From Pseudomonas pharyngis (GTDB lineage: Bacteria > Pseudomonadota > Gammaproteobacteria > Pseudomonadales > Pseudomonadaceae), in assembly GCF_021602345.1 (NCBI RefSeq), contig NZ_BQID01000012.1:1-64000 (forward strand): a stretch of DNA of 64,000 nucleotides. Direction: 5' to 3'. Numbering within the stretch: the first letter of the stretch is position 1; each line of letters opens with the position of its first letter. Below are positions 1 through 8,664 of the stretch, one piece after another. A program made the position numbers and the translations under genes. The notes under the pieces are model-generated. The model saw nothing but the letters and a program-made list of their open reading frames with translations, was not told the origin of the DNA and ran no database searches.

Positions 1-625
1 CAGCCCCGACAAACCCCAGCACGCTGGCCATCCGGATATTGTTCTCCCACCGATACAAACAGTACGCCAGCAACTGCGGCGCCAGGTTCGGCAGCGTGCC
101 GTAGCAGAACGCCAAAACCGGATTCCCCCCCTGCAACCGAATCGCATCCGCCGGCTCCGGCGGCGTGTTTTCCAGTGCCTCAGCAAACAACCGCCCCAAC
201 ACGCCCGTGGTGTGCAGGGCCAGCGCAAGCGTCCCGGCATTCGGCCCAAGCCCAGCCGCCAGCACCATCAACGCAGCCCACACCAATTCGGGTATGGCGC
301 GCAGGGCATTGAGCAGCAAGCGCGCGGCACTCTGAAAAAACCAGCCAAATCGGCCAGCGGCGGGGAGCGCCAACAACAGGCCCAGCACAGCGGCGAGCAG
401 GGTGCCGAGGGCCGACATGGCGAGGGTTTCCATCGATCCGCGCAGGATGGCCCTCAGGTAGTCAGCGCTGAGGTCCGGGCTGAGAAAACGCGCCACATAC
501 AGGCCCATCTGTTTCAGGCTGGTAGCGCTGCCGAGTTCTTCAAGATCGAGGCCCAAGTAGGCGAACGAGGCAATGACGGCCGCGACAATGGCGAGAATCA
601 GCACCGAATTGATCAGGCGTTTCAT
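1..625 (-). CDS. phnE: ABC transporter permease, PhnE type (partial, 3' end outside window)
   Basis: Inner-membrane permease of a PhnE-type importer, the last visible gene of the operon that also holds the binding protein, ATPase and first permease. The reading frame opens at an ATG whose ATGA overlaps the stop of the upstream permease and runs off the left edge, so the C-terminus is missing. The visible part has an N-terminal membrane helix, further hydrophobic segments and the permease loop reading IPELVWAALMVLAAG, and it reaches the FVGAG signature that its partner permease also has. It resembles its neighbour throughout, so the membrane pore is probably a heterodimer of two related subunits. 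The substrate cannot be read from the permease. Confidence 0.85.
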   Translation of the reverse strand, partial: MKRLINSVLILAIVAAVIASFAYLGLDLEELGSATSLKQMGLYVARFLSPDLSADYLRAILRGSMETLAMSALGTLLAAVLGLLLALPAAGRFGWFFQSAARLLLNALRAIPELVWAALMVLAAGLGPNAGTLALALHTTGVLGRLFAEALENTPPEPADAIRLQGGNPVLAFCYGTLPNLAPQLLAYCLYRWENNIRMASVLGFVGA

Positions 626-1449
626 GCCAGCCTCCAGCGCAGCAGGCGGCTGAGTTGGTCGGCGCCGAGGACGAGGAGGAGGAAGGTTAGGAGCATGCTG
701 GCGACTTCGCCGCCGGCGAACATGCGGATCGAGAGGTCGATCTGTTGGCCGAGGCCGCCGGCGCCGACGAAGCCCATGACCACCGAGGCGCGGATGGCGC
801 ATTCCCAGCGGTAGACGGTGTAGGAGAGCAGTTCCGCTGCGACGTTGGGCAGTACGCCGTAGGCGAAACTGGCGAGGCGGCCGCTGCCGGCCTGGAGCAG
901 GGCGTGGGCCGGGCGTTGGTCGGTGGATTCGTAGATTTCGGCGTAGACCTTGCCGAGCATGCCGCTGTAGGTGATGGCGATGGCCAGCACGCCCGCCGCC
1001 GGGCCGAGGCCGACGGCGCGCACGAACAGCAGGGCCCAGACGATTTCCGGCACGCTGCGCAGGAAGATCAGCAGCCCGCGCACCGGCCAGCGCAGCAGTC
1101 GGCCCAACAGGCTCGGGCGGCCGCTGCGGGAGGCGGCGGTCAGCGACAGGGCGCGGCTGGCGAGCAGGCTGGCCGGCACCGCCAACAGCAGCGCCAGGGC
1201 CATGCCGGCGGTGGCGATGGCCAGGGTTTGCAGGGTGGCTTTGAGCAGTAATTGCAGAAACTCGCGATCATGGGCCGGCGGCCAGAACATCGAGACGAAG
1301 CGGCCCATTTCACTCTGGCTGTCGGCATGAAACAGCACGCCCAGATCCAGCTCACTGAGCTGAATGCCAGGCCAGAGCAAGGCAATCGCCAGCCCGGTCA
1401 GCAGCAACCGTGGCAGCGCGGCGGGGTCGCGGGTATCGGCGCTCAGCAT
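622..1449 (-). CDS. phnE: ABC transporter permease, PhnE type
   Basis: A 275-residue inner-membrane permease of the phosphonate/phosphite-type importer family. The frame is open much further upstream, but the sensible start is the ATG at 1449, whose ATGCTGA overlaps the stop of the ATPase gene. From there the protein begins [13 protein letters not shown] and is followed at once by a hydrophobic helix. Several membrane segments follow, then the permease-ATPase coupling loop around [17 protein letters not shown], and the [12 protein letters not shown] motif shared with PhnE proteins near the C-terminus. Its own stop overlaps the start of the second permease (ATGA). This tight coupling indicates one operon, read from the binding-protein gene. 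Confidence 0.9.
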   Translation of the reverse strand: MLSADTRDPAALPRLLLTGLAIALLWPGIQLSELDLGVLFHADSQSEMGRFVSMFWPPAHDREFLQLLLKATLQTLAIATAGMALALLLAVPASLLASRALSLTAASRSGRPSLLGRLLRWPVRGLLIFLRSVPEIVWALLFVRAVGLGPAAGVLAIAITYSGMLGKVYAEIYESTDQRPAHALLQAGSGRLASFAYGVLPNVAAELLSYTVYRWECAIRASVVMGFVGAGGLGQQIDLSIRMFAGGEVASMLLTFLLLVLGADQLSRLLRWRLA

Positions 1450-2240
1450 CGCGGAATCTGCACAATCAGCGGGGTGACGGCGGGCGCTGGGGATTGCAGT
1501 TGTTCGTTGGCGTAGAGGGTGTCGAGCATGTCGCGGCTGACTTGCGCGGACGGACAGTCGAACAGGATCCGGCCCTCGCGCAAACCGACGATGCGCGGGA
1601 AGTGCGCCAGCGCCAGTTCCACCGCGTGCAGGCTCGCCACCAGCGTGACGTTGTGCTCGCGGGCATGGCGCGACAGGATCGACAGCGTGTGCCCGGCCAG
1701 CACCGGGTCCATCGCCGAGACCGGTTCGTCGGCCAGCAAAACCTCCGGCGCCTGATACAGCACGCGAGCAATGCCGACCCGCTGCAACTGCCCGCCGGAC
1801 AGTTGCTGGCATTGGCTGAAGAGTTTGTCGGCCAGATCCAGTTTTGCCAGGGCCGCGCGAGCGCCGGGCACGTCGAGCGGATGCAGCAGGTTGATCAGGC
1901 TTTTGCCCAGGCTCCATTGGCCGAGTTTGCCGGCCAGCACCGCCGTCACCACCCGTTGCCGGGGCGGCAGCGGCGGCGCCTGATGCACCAGGCCGATGCG
2001 CGCACGCAGGCGTTGCCGTTGGCGCGCGGACAAATGCCAGGCGCGCTCGCCCAGCACTTCGATGTCGCCGCTGCTGGGCCGAATGGCGGTCGCCAGCAGG
2101 TTCAGCAGGCTGGATTTGCCGGCGCCGGACGGGCCGATGATCGCCACCTGCTCGCCGGTCTCGATCTGTAAATCCACGCCGCGCAAGGCCTCCACGCCAT
2201 TGGTGTGGTGCAGAAAAGCCTGTTTGAGGCGCAGCGTCAT
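1443..2240 (-). CDS. phnC: ABC transporter ATP-binding protein, PhnC type
   Basis: Cytoplasmic ATPase of 265 residues that powers the PhnE-type permeases. Walker A is GPSGAGKS near residues 36-43. The ABC signature is LSGGQLQR, and Walker B with its catalytic acid reads VLLADEP. A switch histidine occurs in the segment [11 protein letters not shown]. Length and motif spacing fit PhnC. The ATG overlaps the stop of the binding-protein gene by ATGA, and the stop overlaps the first permease. The family name reflects sequence type and does not prove that phosphonate is the substrate, because the binding protein resembles a subgroup often annotated as putative selenate transporters. Confidence 0.92.
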   Translation of the reverse strand: MTLRLKQAFLHHTNGVEALRGVDLQIETGEQVAIIGPSGAGKSSLLNLLATAIRPSSGDIEVLGERAWHLSARQRQRLRARIGLVHQAPPLPPRQRVVTAVLAGKLGQWSLGKSLINLLHPLDVPGARAALAKLDLADKLFSQCQQLSGGQLQRVGIARVLYQAPEVLLADEPVSAMDPVLAGHTLSILSRHAREHNVTLVASLHAVELALAHFPRIVGLREGRILFDCPSAQVSRDMLDTLYANEQLQSPAPAVTPLIVQIPRC

Positions 2241-3088
2241 TTCAGCAAGTCGGCGGCGCGGGCGGCTTCCTCGATGCCTTTGTAATTGTCCGGGTTGGTT
2301 TCGATGAAGCGGCTGGCGGCTTGCAGGTCGAGGATTTTCTTGTGCTCGGGGTTGGCCGGGTCGAGATCGAGGAAGGCTTTTTTGATCTTCGCCGCCAGCG
2401 CCGGATCGAGGGTGCCGCGCACGGTCCAGTTGTAATCGAAGTAGGCCGGGGTGGTGGCGAAGACCTTGACCTTGGTGGTGTCGACCTTGCCGGCGTCCAC
2501 CAGTTTTTGCCAGACGCTGGCGTTCAGCACACCGGCGTCGACCTTGCCGGCCTGCACCCAGGCGACGGTGGCGTCGTGGGCGCCGGAGTAGCCGACGCGG
2601 CTGAAATAGCTTTCCGGTTTAATGCCGTCCTTGAGCATGAAATAGCGCGGCATCAGGCTCCCGGAGGTGGACGACACGGAGCCGAAGGCGAAGGTCTTGC
2701 CCTTGAGGTCGGCGAGGCTTTTGACGTTCGGGTCGGCGGTGATGAATTTGCTGGTGAACTGGGCGTCTTGCTCACGCTGCACCAGCGGAATGGCGTTGCC
2801 GGTTTTCAGCCGCGCCTGAACGAAGGTGAAACCGCCGAGCCACGCCAGGTCGAGACGGTCCGTCGCCAACGCTTCGACCACCGCCGGGTAATCCGCCACG
2901 GGGACGAACTGCACGTCCATGCCCAATTGCTGTTGCAGGTACTTGCCCAGCGGCTCGAACTTGCGTAGCAGCTCGGTCGGGGCTTCATCGGGAATCGCGC
3001 TGACCTTCAACACCTCCGCGGCTTGCGCCAGCACGGCGGACAGGGACAGGGCCAGACCAGCGGTCAGTGCCAGGGTTCGCTTGAGCAT
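2237..3088 (-). CDS. Periplasmic substrate-binding protein, PhnD-like (putative selenate/phosphonate-type oxyanion)
   Basis: Binding protein of 283 residues and first gene of the importer operon. I start it at the ATG at 3088, preceded by GGAG; this puts a classical Sec signal peptide ([14 protein letters not shown], cleavage after AQA near residue 23) at the N-terminus, whereas the longer open frame does not. The mature protein opens with [11 protein letters not shown] and has the PhnD-type segments [12 protein letters not shown] and [13 protein letters not shown]. From memory, Pseudomonas proteins with this opening are annotated as putative selenate ABC transporter binding proteins, a PhnD subgroup. 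That assignment is genomic inference in the literature, so the substrate should be taken as an unproven oxyanion. Confidence 0.85.
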   Translation of the reverse strand: MLKRTLALTAGLALSLSAVLAQAAEVLKVSAIPDEAPTELLRKFEPLGKYLQQQLGMDVQFVPVADYPAVVEALATDRLDLAWLGGFTFVQARLKTGNAIPLVQREQDAQFTSKFITADPNVKSLADLKGKTFAFGSVSSTSGSLMPRYFMLKDGIKPESYFSRVGYSGAHDATVAWVQAGKVDAGVLNASVWQKLVDAGKVDTTKVKVFATTPAYFDYNWTVRGTLDPALAAKIKKAFLDLDPANPEHKKILDLQAASRFIETNPDNYKGIEEAARAADLLK

Positions 3089-3197
3089 GGAATTCTCCGT
3101 TTCGTGGGCATCAAGGTCGATGCACCCGTCGATGGGCAATCATCGTCGGGTGCAACGTCAGGTTAGACGAAACGGTGAAAGTGCGAGGGCGCCGAGA

Positions 3198-4037
3198 TCA
3201 CTTCAAGCGGTCAACGAGGGTCTTGCCCACGGCCAGGGCCGACGCCGGGTTCTGTCCGGTGACCAGTTCGCGATCAACCACTACGTGGCTGGCCCACGGC
3301 GCCGTGTTACTGCTGAAAACACCGCCAGCCTTTTCCAGTGCCGTCTGCGGATAGAACTTCATCGCACCCCCGTTCAACAGGCCTTTGGCGATTTCTTCTT
3401 CCTGATTGCTGATGACCGTGAGTTTGTAGCCGGCATACGTCCAGTTGTTTGTCGTGGTGGCTTTGCCGGTTTCCAGTCGGCGGGTGAATGCAGTCGGATC
3501 CGTCAGGGTCGACAGCAGTGCAATCGGGCCGTGGCACACCAGCGCTGTGGTTTTGCCTGTTCGATGGAAGTTGTTCAGCAGTTTGCCCAGCGCCTGGCTG
3601 TGCAGCAGATCCTGCATCGGTGCGTGGCCACCCGGAATGTAGACGGCATCGAAATGCTCGTAGCCGACTTGCTCCACCCGCGACAGGCTGATGACCGGCT
3701 ATTCACCGGGCGAGGTGATCTTCAGTTGTTCCAGCAGCGCCTTGTGGGTCTGCAGGGCCGCGACGTCATTGTTGAAATACATCTTGTCGTCGGAGGAGCG
3801 ATCCAGCGTCGGCGCCTTGCCGGTCGGGGTGGCGAAGGTCACGGTGTGGCCGGCATCGAGCAGCAGCTTGACCGGTTGCATCAGTTCGTTGAGATAGAAA
3901 CCGGTGCTGAAGACCTTGCCGTCCTTCAGATCGAGATGATCGGAGTCCGACAGCACCACCAGCACATTGGCCGCCTGGGCGTTCAACGCGGCAACGGAGA
4001 GAGACAAGGCGAAAGCAAGACGTGTCATTGAGCGCAT
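3198..4037 (-). pseudogene. DJ-1/PfpI family (Hsp31-like) protein interrupted by one in-frame TAG
   Basis: Two same-frame halves make one DJ-1/PfpI protein of about 279 codons. The N-terminal half starts at ATG 4037 (AGGA upstream), has a signal-peptide-like start (MRSMTRLAFALSLSVAALNA) and ends at a TAG occupying 3699-3701, codon 113. Reading continues in the same frame with PVISLSRVEQVGYEHFD, then the PfpI body YIPGGHAPMQDLL and the nucleophile elbow ALVCHGPIALL. No frameshift is present; only this one codon breaks the gene. The C-terminal half has no good start of its own. It may be a recent pseudogene, a sequencing error, or rarely a read-through case. The adjacent divergent LysR gene is the likely regulator. 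Confidence 0.85.
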
Positions 4038-4138
4038 GGCGATTCCTGAACATGGAAGAAAGTGCGGCTCACTGTATTGATGCTCATGGCGACGATAAAC
4101 TCGCGCCACAGCAAAGCATTTGTTCTCTGGAGATCAAG

Positions 4139-5065
4139 ATGAGTCGCCGATTCGATTATCTGGCCGACGTCGAAGTGTTCGTCACGGTGGTGGAGAAGGG
4201 TTCGCTGAGCGCCGGTGCAGTGTTTCTCGCAACCACGCCGTCGGTGGTCAGCCGGGCGATTTCGCGGCTGGAGGCGCGCCTGGGTGTGCAGTTGCTGCGG
4301 CGCACCACGCGGCGCCTGAGTCTGACCGATGCCGGGGTGTTGTATCTGGAGCAGTCGCGGGCGGCATTCGGCCTGATCGACGATGCCGAGCGCACGATTC
4401 AGGGACAGGACGGCGAACTCAGCGGCCGCGTGCGCCTCAGCGTGCCGACCACTTACGGCCACTATCGTTTGCCGGCGATGCTCGCCCGTTTCACCCGGCA
4501 GCATCCGCAAGTGCGCGTTGAGTTGAGCATCAGCAATCGTAGTGTCGATCTGGTGGCCGAAGGCTTCGACTTGGCTATTCGGCTGGGCGCGTTGCCGGAC
4601 AGCGGGATGATCGGTCGCAAGCTGGAGGACGCCGGTTTATGTGTGGTGGCCGCGCCGGATTATCTGCGACGGGCCGGAACACCGCAGCGCGTCGACGATT
4701 TGCAGCGGCATGCGTGCCTGCCGTTCGTGATGCCCAGCACCGGGCGCGTCGGGCCGTGGCTGTTCCGTGAGCAGGGCGAAGACCGCGAATGGCTGCCCAG
4801 CGCCAATATTCAGGTGTCCGACGATGTGCTGGGGATTGTGTCGCTGGCGGAGCAGGGGCTGGGCATCTGCCAGACCTATGACTTCATCGTCCGCGAGCGG
4901 ATCGAAAGCGGGCGACTGGTGCGCCTGCTTGAACAGTCGGGCGGGCGCTCCCGACCGTTCTCGGTGATCTATCCGCCGCACCGGCAGCTGTCGGCTTCGG
5001 CGCGGGCGCTGATTGATTGTTTGACCCGGGAGGTCAGTCAAGGCACTGGGGAAGGCCTCGACTGA
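4139..5065 (+). CDS. LysR-family transcriptional regulator
   Basis: LysR-type DNA-binding regulator of 308 residues. The N-terminal winged helix (about residues 1-65) contains VFLATTPSVVSRAISRLEAR and the RRTTRRLSLTDAG segment; the rest is the periplasmic-binding-protein-like effector domain. I chose ATG 4139 because GGAG lies 8 bases upstream and the HTH then begins at the usual distance; the frame is open further upstream without a ribosome site. It is divergent from the broken DJ-1/PfpI gene across about 100 bases, the usual layout for a LysR protein that controls its neighbour. The effector is unknown. If that target is really lost, this regulator may be an orphan. Confidence 0.9.
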   Translation: MSRRFDYLADVEVFVTVVEKGSLSAGAVFLATTPSVVSRAISRLEARLGVQLLRRTTRRLSLTDAGVLYLEQSRAAFGLIDDAERTIQGQDGELSGRVRLSVPTTYGHYRLPAMLARFTRQHPQVRVELSISNRSVDLVAEGFDLAIRLGALPDSGMIGRKLEDAGLCVVAAPDYLRRAGTPQRVDDLQRHACLPFVMPSTGRVGPWLFREQGEDREWLPSANIQVSDDVLGIVSLAEQGLGICQTYDFIVRERIESGRLVRLLEQSGGRSRPFSVIYPPHRQLSASARALIDCLTREVSQGTGEGLD

Positions 5066-5071
5066 CGCGAT

Positions 5072-6064
5072 TCAAACGACGGGCAGACGCGTCACCCATT
5101 TCCCGCCACCCGCGCCGTCCTTCAGGGCGCGCAAGGCCTGGGGCAATTCATCGAAGTTGAACATCTGCAGCGCCGGGCCGATCAGGCTGCCGTCGAGCAG
5201 CGCTTGCAGCAACTGCTCGCCGTTGCGGCGCAAGGTCTGGCGATCGTGCAGGCTGGCGTGGACGTGGAAGCTGTTCAATGCCACTTCATGCAGCGAAATC
5301 GCGCTGGTGAACGCCGGCAGCGGCGCGCTTTCCTGACGATCCTGAATGCACACCAGATGGCCGTTGTAGCCCAGCAGGTCGGCCATTTTCGCCGCATGAG
5401 CGCCGCTGACCGTGTCGAATACGGCGTGCAAACGACGTTCGCCGAGGCTGGCTGCGAGTGCGGTTTGCCAGTCCGGTTCGCGGTAATCGAATACGCCGAC
5501 TGCGCCCAGGGCCTTGAGCTTTTCATGATGCGCGCCGGACGCGGTCGCCCAGACCCGCCATCCGCGTTGTACCGCCAGTTGCACCAGCAGCAGGCCGACC
5601 GCGCCGCCGGCGCCGATCACCAGCACATCGGCCGCGCCATTCGCGGGGACTTTTTCCACGGCTTGCCACGCGGTCAGTCCGGGGCAGGGCAGTGACGCCG
5701 CCGCGGCATCATCGAGCGCGGCGGGCACCGACAGCACGGTGGCGGCGTCCAGCAGGCAGTATTCGGCGAAGCTGCCATCGTTCGCCAGTGATTGGTGATA
5801 CGCCACGCGACTGCCGGGTTGCAGTGTCACGCCGGCGCCGGCCGCGACCACCACGCCCATGCCGTCGACACCCGGCACACGGCCGGTGCTCCAGGCGGGA
5901 TGACCCCATTCGATGATCTTCCAGTCCACCGGGTTCAAGGCGATGGCGCGGTTGGCCACCAGCACTTGGCCTGGGCCGGGTTGCACGAGGGGTTTGCGGG
6001 TCAGTGTCAGGCCATCCAGCCCTTGGCCAGACGTCCAGGCCCAGGCAGCGTAGTCGGTTTGCAT
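5072..6064 (-). CDS. Medium-chain dehydrogenase/reductase, zinc-free quinone-oxidoreductase-like
   Basis: A 330-residue cytoplasmic oxidoreductase of the medium-chain family. The N-terminal GroES-like domain includes NPVDWKIIEWGHPAW and the GVDGMGVVVAAG turn; the NADPH-binding Rossmann fold has VLVIGAGGAVGLLLVQLA (GxGxxG type). The cysteine ligands of zinc alcohol dehydrogenases are not seen, so reduction of quinones or enones is more likely than alcohol oxidation. A TTG and an ATG lie further upstream, but I prefer ATG 6064 with GGGA at suitable distance. It is convergent with the upstream LysR gene and tail-to-tail with none of its operon-like neighbours, so it is probably a single-gene unit. 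Substrate not determinable. Confidence 0.85.
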   Translation of the reverse strand: MQTDYAAWAWTSGQGLDGLTLTRKPLVQPGPGQVLVANRAIALNPVDWKIIEWGHPAWSTGRVPGVDGMGVVVAAGAGVTLQPGSRVAYHQSLANDGSFAEYCLLDAATVLSVPAALDDAAAASLPCPGLTAWQAVEKVPANGAADVLVIGAGGAVGLLLVQLAVQRGWRVWATASGAHHEKLKALGAVGVFDYREPDWQTALAASLGERRLHAVFDTVSGAHAAKMADLLGYNGHLVCIQDRQESAPLPAFTSAISLHEVALNSFHVHASLHDRQTLRRNGEQLLQALLDGSLIGPALQMFNFDELPQALRALKDGAGGGKWVTRLPVV

Positions 6065-6180
6065 TGTGCGTTTTCCCATGACAGTCAATGGCCGCCAGTA
6101 TCGGTGGCAACGGGCATGAGAAGAACCGGCCCTGGGTCAAAGGTGTTTTGCGTAAAAGTCAGCAATGCTTCCGCAGTACG

Positions 6181-7077
6181 TCAATCGACCTGCGCAAACC
6201 GCTCCACCAGCCAATCAATGAACACCCGCACCCGGTTGCTCAAATGCCGGTTCGGCGGATACAGCACATGAAACGGATACGCCGGCGGACGCCAATCCTC
6301 AAGGATCGGCAGCAGTTCGCCGCGCTCGATGGCGGTCCTGACCGTGTAGCTGAAGGTGTGGATGATGCCCAGTCCGGCGAGCCCGGCCGCCAGGTGCGCG
6401 TTGCTCTCGTTGACGCTGATCAGGCCTTTGCCTTCGATCTGATGGCGTTCGCCGTTGCGCTGGAAGTTCGATGGCAGGATGCGCCCGGTGGAGGCCGAGC
6501 GGTAGGCAATCAGCTGATGGCTGGCCAGGTCGAGCGGGTGGCTCGGGGTGCCGTGGCGTTGCAGATAATCGGGCGTGGCGCAGGTGGTCCAGGACACTTC
6601 GCCGAGGCGGCGTACCGCGAGGGTTTGTTCGGTCAGCTGGCCGCCGCGAATCACGCAGTCGACCCGTTCACTGATCAGGTCCACCGGGCGGTCGCTGACG
6701 CCCAGATCAACCTGGATATCCGGATAGCGTTCGAAGAACTTCGGCAGTTCGGGGATCACCAGCATCGTCGCGGTCGAGCCGCCGATGTCCACGCGAATCC
6801 TGCCGCGCGGCAGCCCCTGGGCCTGGCTGAAGCCTTGGTCGATGTCGTCCAGTTGATGCAGCAGTTGTTGGGTCAGTTGGTAATAAGAGGCGCCGTCGGC
6901 GGTGACGGTGAGGCGGCGGGTGGTGCGTTGCAGCAGACGCACGCCGAGGTGGTTTTCCAGCTGGCCGATCAGTTTGCTGACCGTGGTTTTCGGCAGGTTC
7001 AGCGAATCGGCGGCTTTGGTGAAAGAACCGCTTTCCACGACGCGGGCGAAGGTGCGGATCGCCATTAACTGGTTCAT
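6181..7077 (-). CDS. LysR-family transcriptional regulator (divergent from SDR)
   Basis: LysR-type regulator of 298 residues. The winged helix covers about residues 1-60 and contains SFTKAADSLNLPKTTVSKLI followed by LLQRTTRRLTVT; the effector domain starts near residue 88 (GRIRVDIGG) and ends normally, so the gene is intact. Its start lies 164 bases from that of an SDR gene read the other way. A perfect 7-6-7 palindrome (TTGTGCA / TGCACAA) sits 36 bases upstream of this ATG, which suggests autoregulation plus control of the SDR. The inducer is unknown; the CrgA-like effector-domain type is common for regulators of oxidoreductases. Confidence 0.92.
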   Translation of the reverse strand: MNQLMAIRTFARVVESGSFTKAADSLNLPKTTVSKLIGQLENHLGVRLLQRTTRRLTVTADGASYYQLTQQLLHQLDDIDQGFSQAQGLPRGRIRVDIGGSTATMLVIPELPKFFERYPDIQVDLGVSDRPVDLISERVDCVIRGGQLTEQTLAVRRLGEVSWTTCATPDYLQRHGTPSHPLDLASHQLIAYRSASTGRILPSNFQRNGERHQIEGKGLISVNESNAHLAAGLAGLGIIHTFSYTVRTAIERGELLPILEDWRPPAYPFHVLYPPNRHLSNRVRVFIDWLVERFAQVD

Positions 7078-7112
7078 TGATTCGGGCTCAGTGGATTGGA
7101 CACGGCTGAGTA

Positions 7113-7132
7113 TTGTGCATGTCTGTGCACAA
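7113..7132. promoter_or_regulatory. Palindromic LysR-type operator between LysR and SDR genes
   Basis: Perfect inverted repeat TTGTGCA, six-base spacer, TGCACAA, lying in the 164-base divergent region. It contains the T-N11-A geometry typical of LysR sites and is close to the LysR start, as expected for an autoregulated divergent pair. Binding is inferred. Confidence 0.6.
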
Positions 7133-7241
7133 ACAAAACCGATTTTGCGTATTTTTCAATTCAATCGATCGGCCTAAAGTCGCTTTCAACGGCTCACCTA
7201 CGACCCGTCACCTACCTCGAAACGGTTACTGGAGATTCATC

Positions 7242-7991
7242 ATGAGCAACAGACTTGAAGGCAAAATCGCACTGATCACTGGCGGCACCACCGGCATCGG
7301 CCTGGCCTCGGCGCAGGAATTCGTCGCCCAGGGCGCCACCGTATTCATCACCGGCCGTCGTCAGGCCGAACTGGACAAAGCGGTCGCCGCCATCGGCCCA
7401 CGGGCCATCGGCATCCAGGGCGATGTGGCGAAGCTGGAGGATCTGGATCGCATCTACAGCGAGATTTCCGCCAAGGCCGGGCACCTCGACATCCTGTTCG
7501 CCAACGCTGGCGGCGGGGACATGCTGCCGCTGGGCGCGATCACCGAAGAGCACTTCGACCGGATTTTCGACGCCAACGTGAAGGGCACGCTGTTCACCGT
7601 GCAGAAGGCCTTGCCGCTGCTGCGCGATGGCGCCTCGATTCTGCTGACCTCGTCGACCACGTCGGTGCAGGGCACGGAGAACTTCAGCGTCTACAGCGCG
7701 AGTAAAGCGGCGGTGCGCAACTTCGCCCGCTCATGGTTGCTGGACCTGAAACCACGGCGCATCCGTGTCAACGCCATCAGCCCTGGCCCGGTGCGCACGC
7801 CAGGTCTGGCAGGGCTGGTGCCGGCGGAACACACCCAGGGGCTGTTCGATCAACTGGCGTCTATCGTGCCGATCGGGCGTCTGGGCGAGCCGAGCGAGAT
7901 TGCCAAGGCTGCACTGTTCCTGGCCTCGGATGACAGCAGCTTCGTCAACGGCATCGAGTTGTTCGTTGACGGCGGTACTGCGCAGATCTGA
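7242..7991 (+). CDS. SDR-family NAD(P)-dependent oxidoreductase
   Basis: Classical short-chain dehydrogenase of 249 residues. The cofactor motif TGGTTGIG lies at residues 13-20, FANAGG at about 87-91, the catalytic serine in SILLTSS near 132-138, and the YxxxK pair at Tyr151 and Lys155 (VYSASKAA). The Arg pair GRR at 38-40 following strand 2 suggests NADP(H). The start ATG at 7242 has GGAG nine bases upstream, whereas the longer open frame does not begin at a usable site. It is divergent from a LysR gene and ends in a strong terminator that lies inside the convergent gene's coding sequence. The substrate is unknown; ketone or quinone reduction is typical. Confidence 0.93.
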   Translation: MSNRLEGKIALITGGTTGIGLASAQEFVAQGATVFITGRRQAELDKAVAAIGPRAIGIQGDVAKLEDLDRIYSEISAKAGHLDILFANAGGGDMLPLGAITEEHFDRIFDANVKGTLFTVQKALPLLRDGASILLTSSTTSVQGTENFSVYSASKAAVRNFARSWLLDLKPRRIRVNAISPGPVRTPGLAGLVPAEHTQGLFDQLASIVPIGRLGEPSEIAKAALFLASDDSSFVNGIELFVDGGTAQI

Positions 7992-7992
7992 T

Positions 7993-8664
7993 TTAAGTCG
8001 CTTGATGCCCCGGCACTTGTTCAGTCGAGTGCCGGGGTTTTTCCGTTTCTTCGTCCGGCGCGTTGTCCCAGATCAGGCGCGGGTCGAAACTCATGGCCGA
8101 GAGCATGGTGAACACGACCACCAGGCCGAAGAACAGAATCCCTACGCGCGGCTCGATATCCCCCAGCGCCTGGAATTTCACCAGCGCCGCCACCAGCGCG
8201 ACCACCAGCACATCGAGCATCGACCAATAGCCGATCAGCTCGACGAAGCGGTACAGCTTCGAACGCTCCTTGCGCGCCCAGTGGCTGTCCCGTTGCACGG
8301 TGACCAGCAGCAAGGTCAGCGCCACGAATTTCACCCCCGGCACGGCGATGCTGGCGACGAAGATGATCACGGCGATGTCCCACGCACCGTGTTCCCAGAA
8401 CTCCAGCACGCCGCTCATGATGGTGCTGTCGGCGCCGCTGCCGAGCAGGGTGGTGTTCATCACCGGCAGCAGATTGGCCGGCACGTAAAACGCCAGCGCG
8501 GCGAACATGTAGGCCCAGGTGCGGGTCAGCGAGTTGGTCTTGCGCCGGTGCAGCGGCGCGTCGCAGCGCGGGCATTGGTGCGGTTCGCCGGTCATGTCGC
8601 AGGCCAGTCCGCAGCTGTGGCACAGGCACAGGTTAAGTTCGCTGGCAGTCGGTGGCCGTTTCAT
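7993..8664 (-). CDS. PqiA/LetA-family membrane protein, second half
   Basis: A 223-residue inner-membrane protein equivalent to one half of E. coli PqiA or LetA. It opens with a zinc-ribbon-like pair (CLCHSCGLACD, then CPRCDAPL) and has about four membrane segments, including FYVPANLLPVMNTT and a GYWSMLDVLVVALVAALVKF helix pair. The start overlaps the stop of the upstream half by ATGA, so the two are translated together. In E. coli these proteins serve MCE-domain lipid-transport partners, but no MCE gene follows here: the next gene is convergent. Its hydrophilic C-terminal tail is encoded by DNA that also forms the SDR terminator. Confidence 0.88.
   Translation of the reverse strand: MKRPPTASELNLCLCHSCGLACDMTGEPHQCPRCDAPLHRRKTNSLTRTWAYMFAALAFYVPANLLPVMNTTLLGSGADSTIMSGVLEFWEHGAWDIAVIIFVASIAVPGVKFVALTLLLVTVQRDSHWARKERSKLYRFVELIGYWSMLDVLVVALVAALVKFQALGDIEPRVGILFFGLVVVFTMLSAMSFDPRLIWDNAPDEETEKPRHSTEQVPGHQAT
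8008..8045 (+). terminator. Rho-independent terminator of the SDR gene, inside the facing CDS
   Basis: A ten-base-pair stem CCCCGGCACT / AGTGCCGGGG is followed by TTTTT on the plus strand. It begins 17 bases after the SDR stop. The same bases encode the last residues of the convergent PqiA-like protein. Confidence 0.85.

Noticed and set aside
2919-4031. 370-codon plus-strand frame across the binding-protein promoter and the DJ-1/PfpI gene
   Set aside because: Antisense to two genes with recognisable products; no ribosome site and no family similarity.
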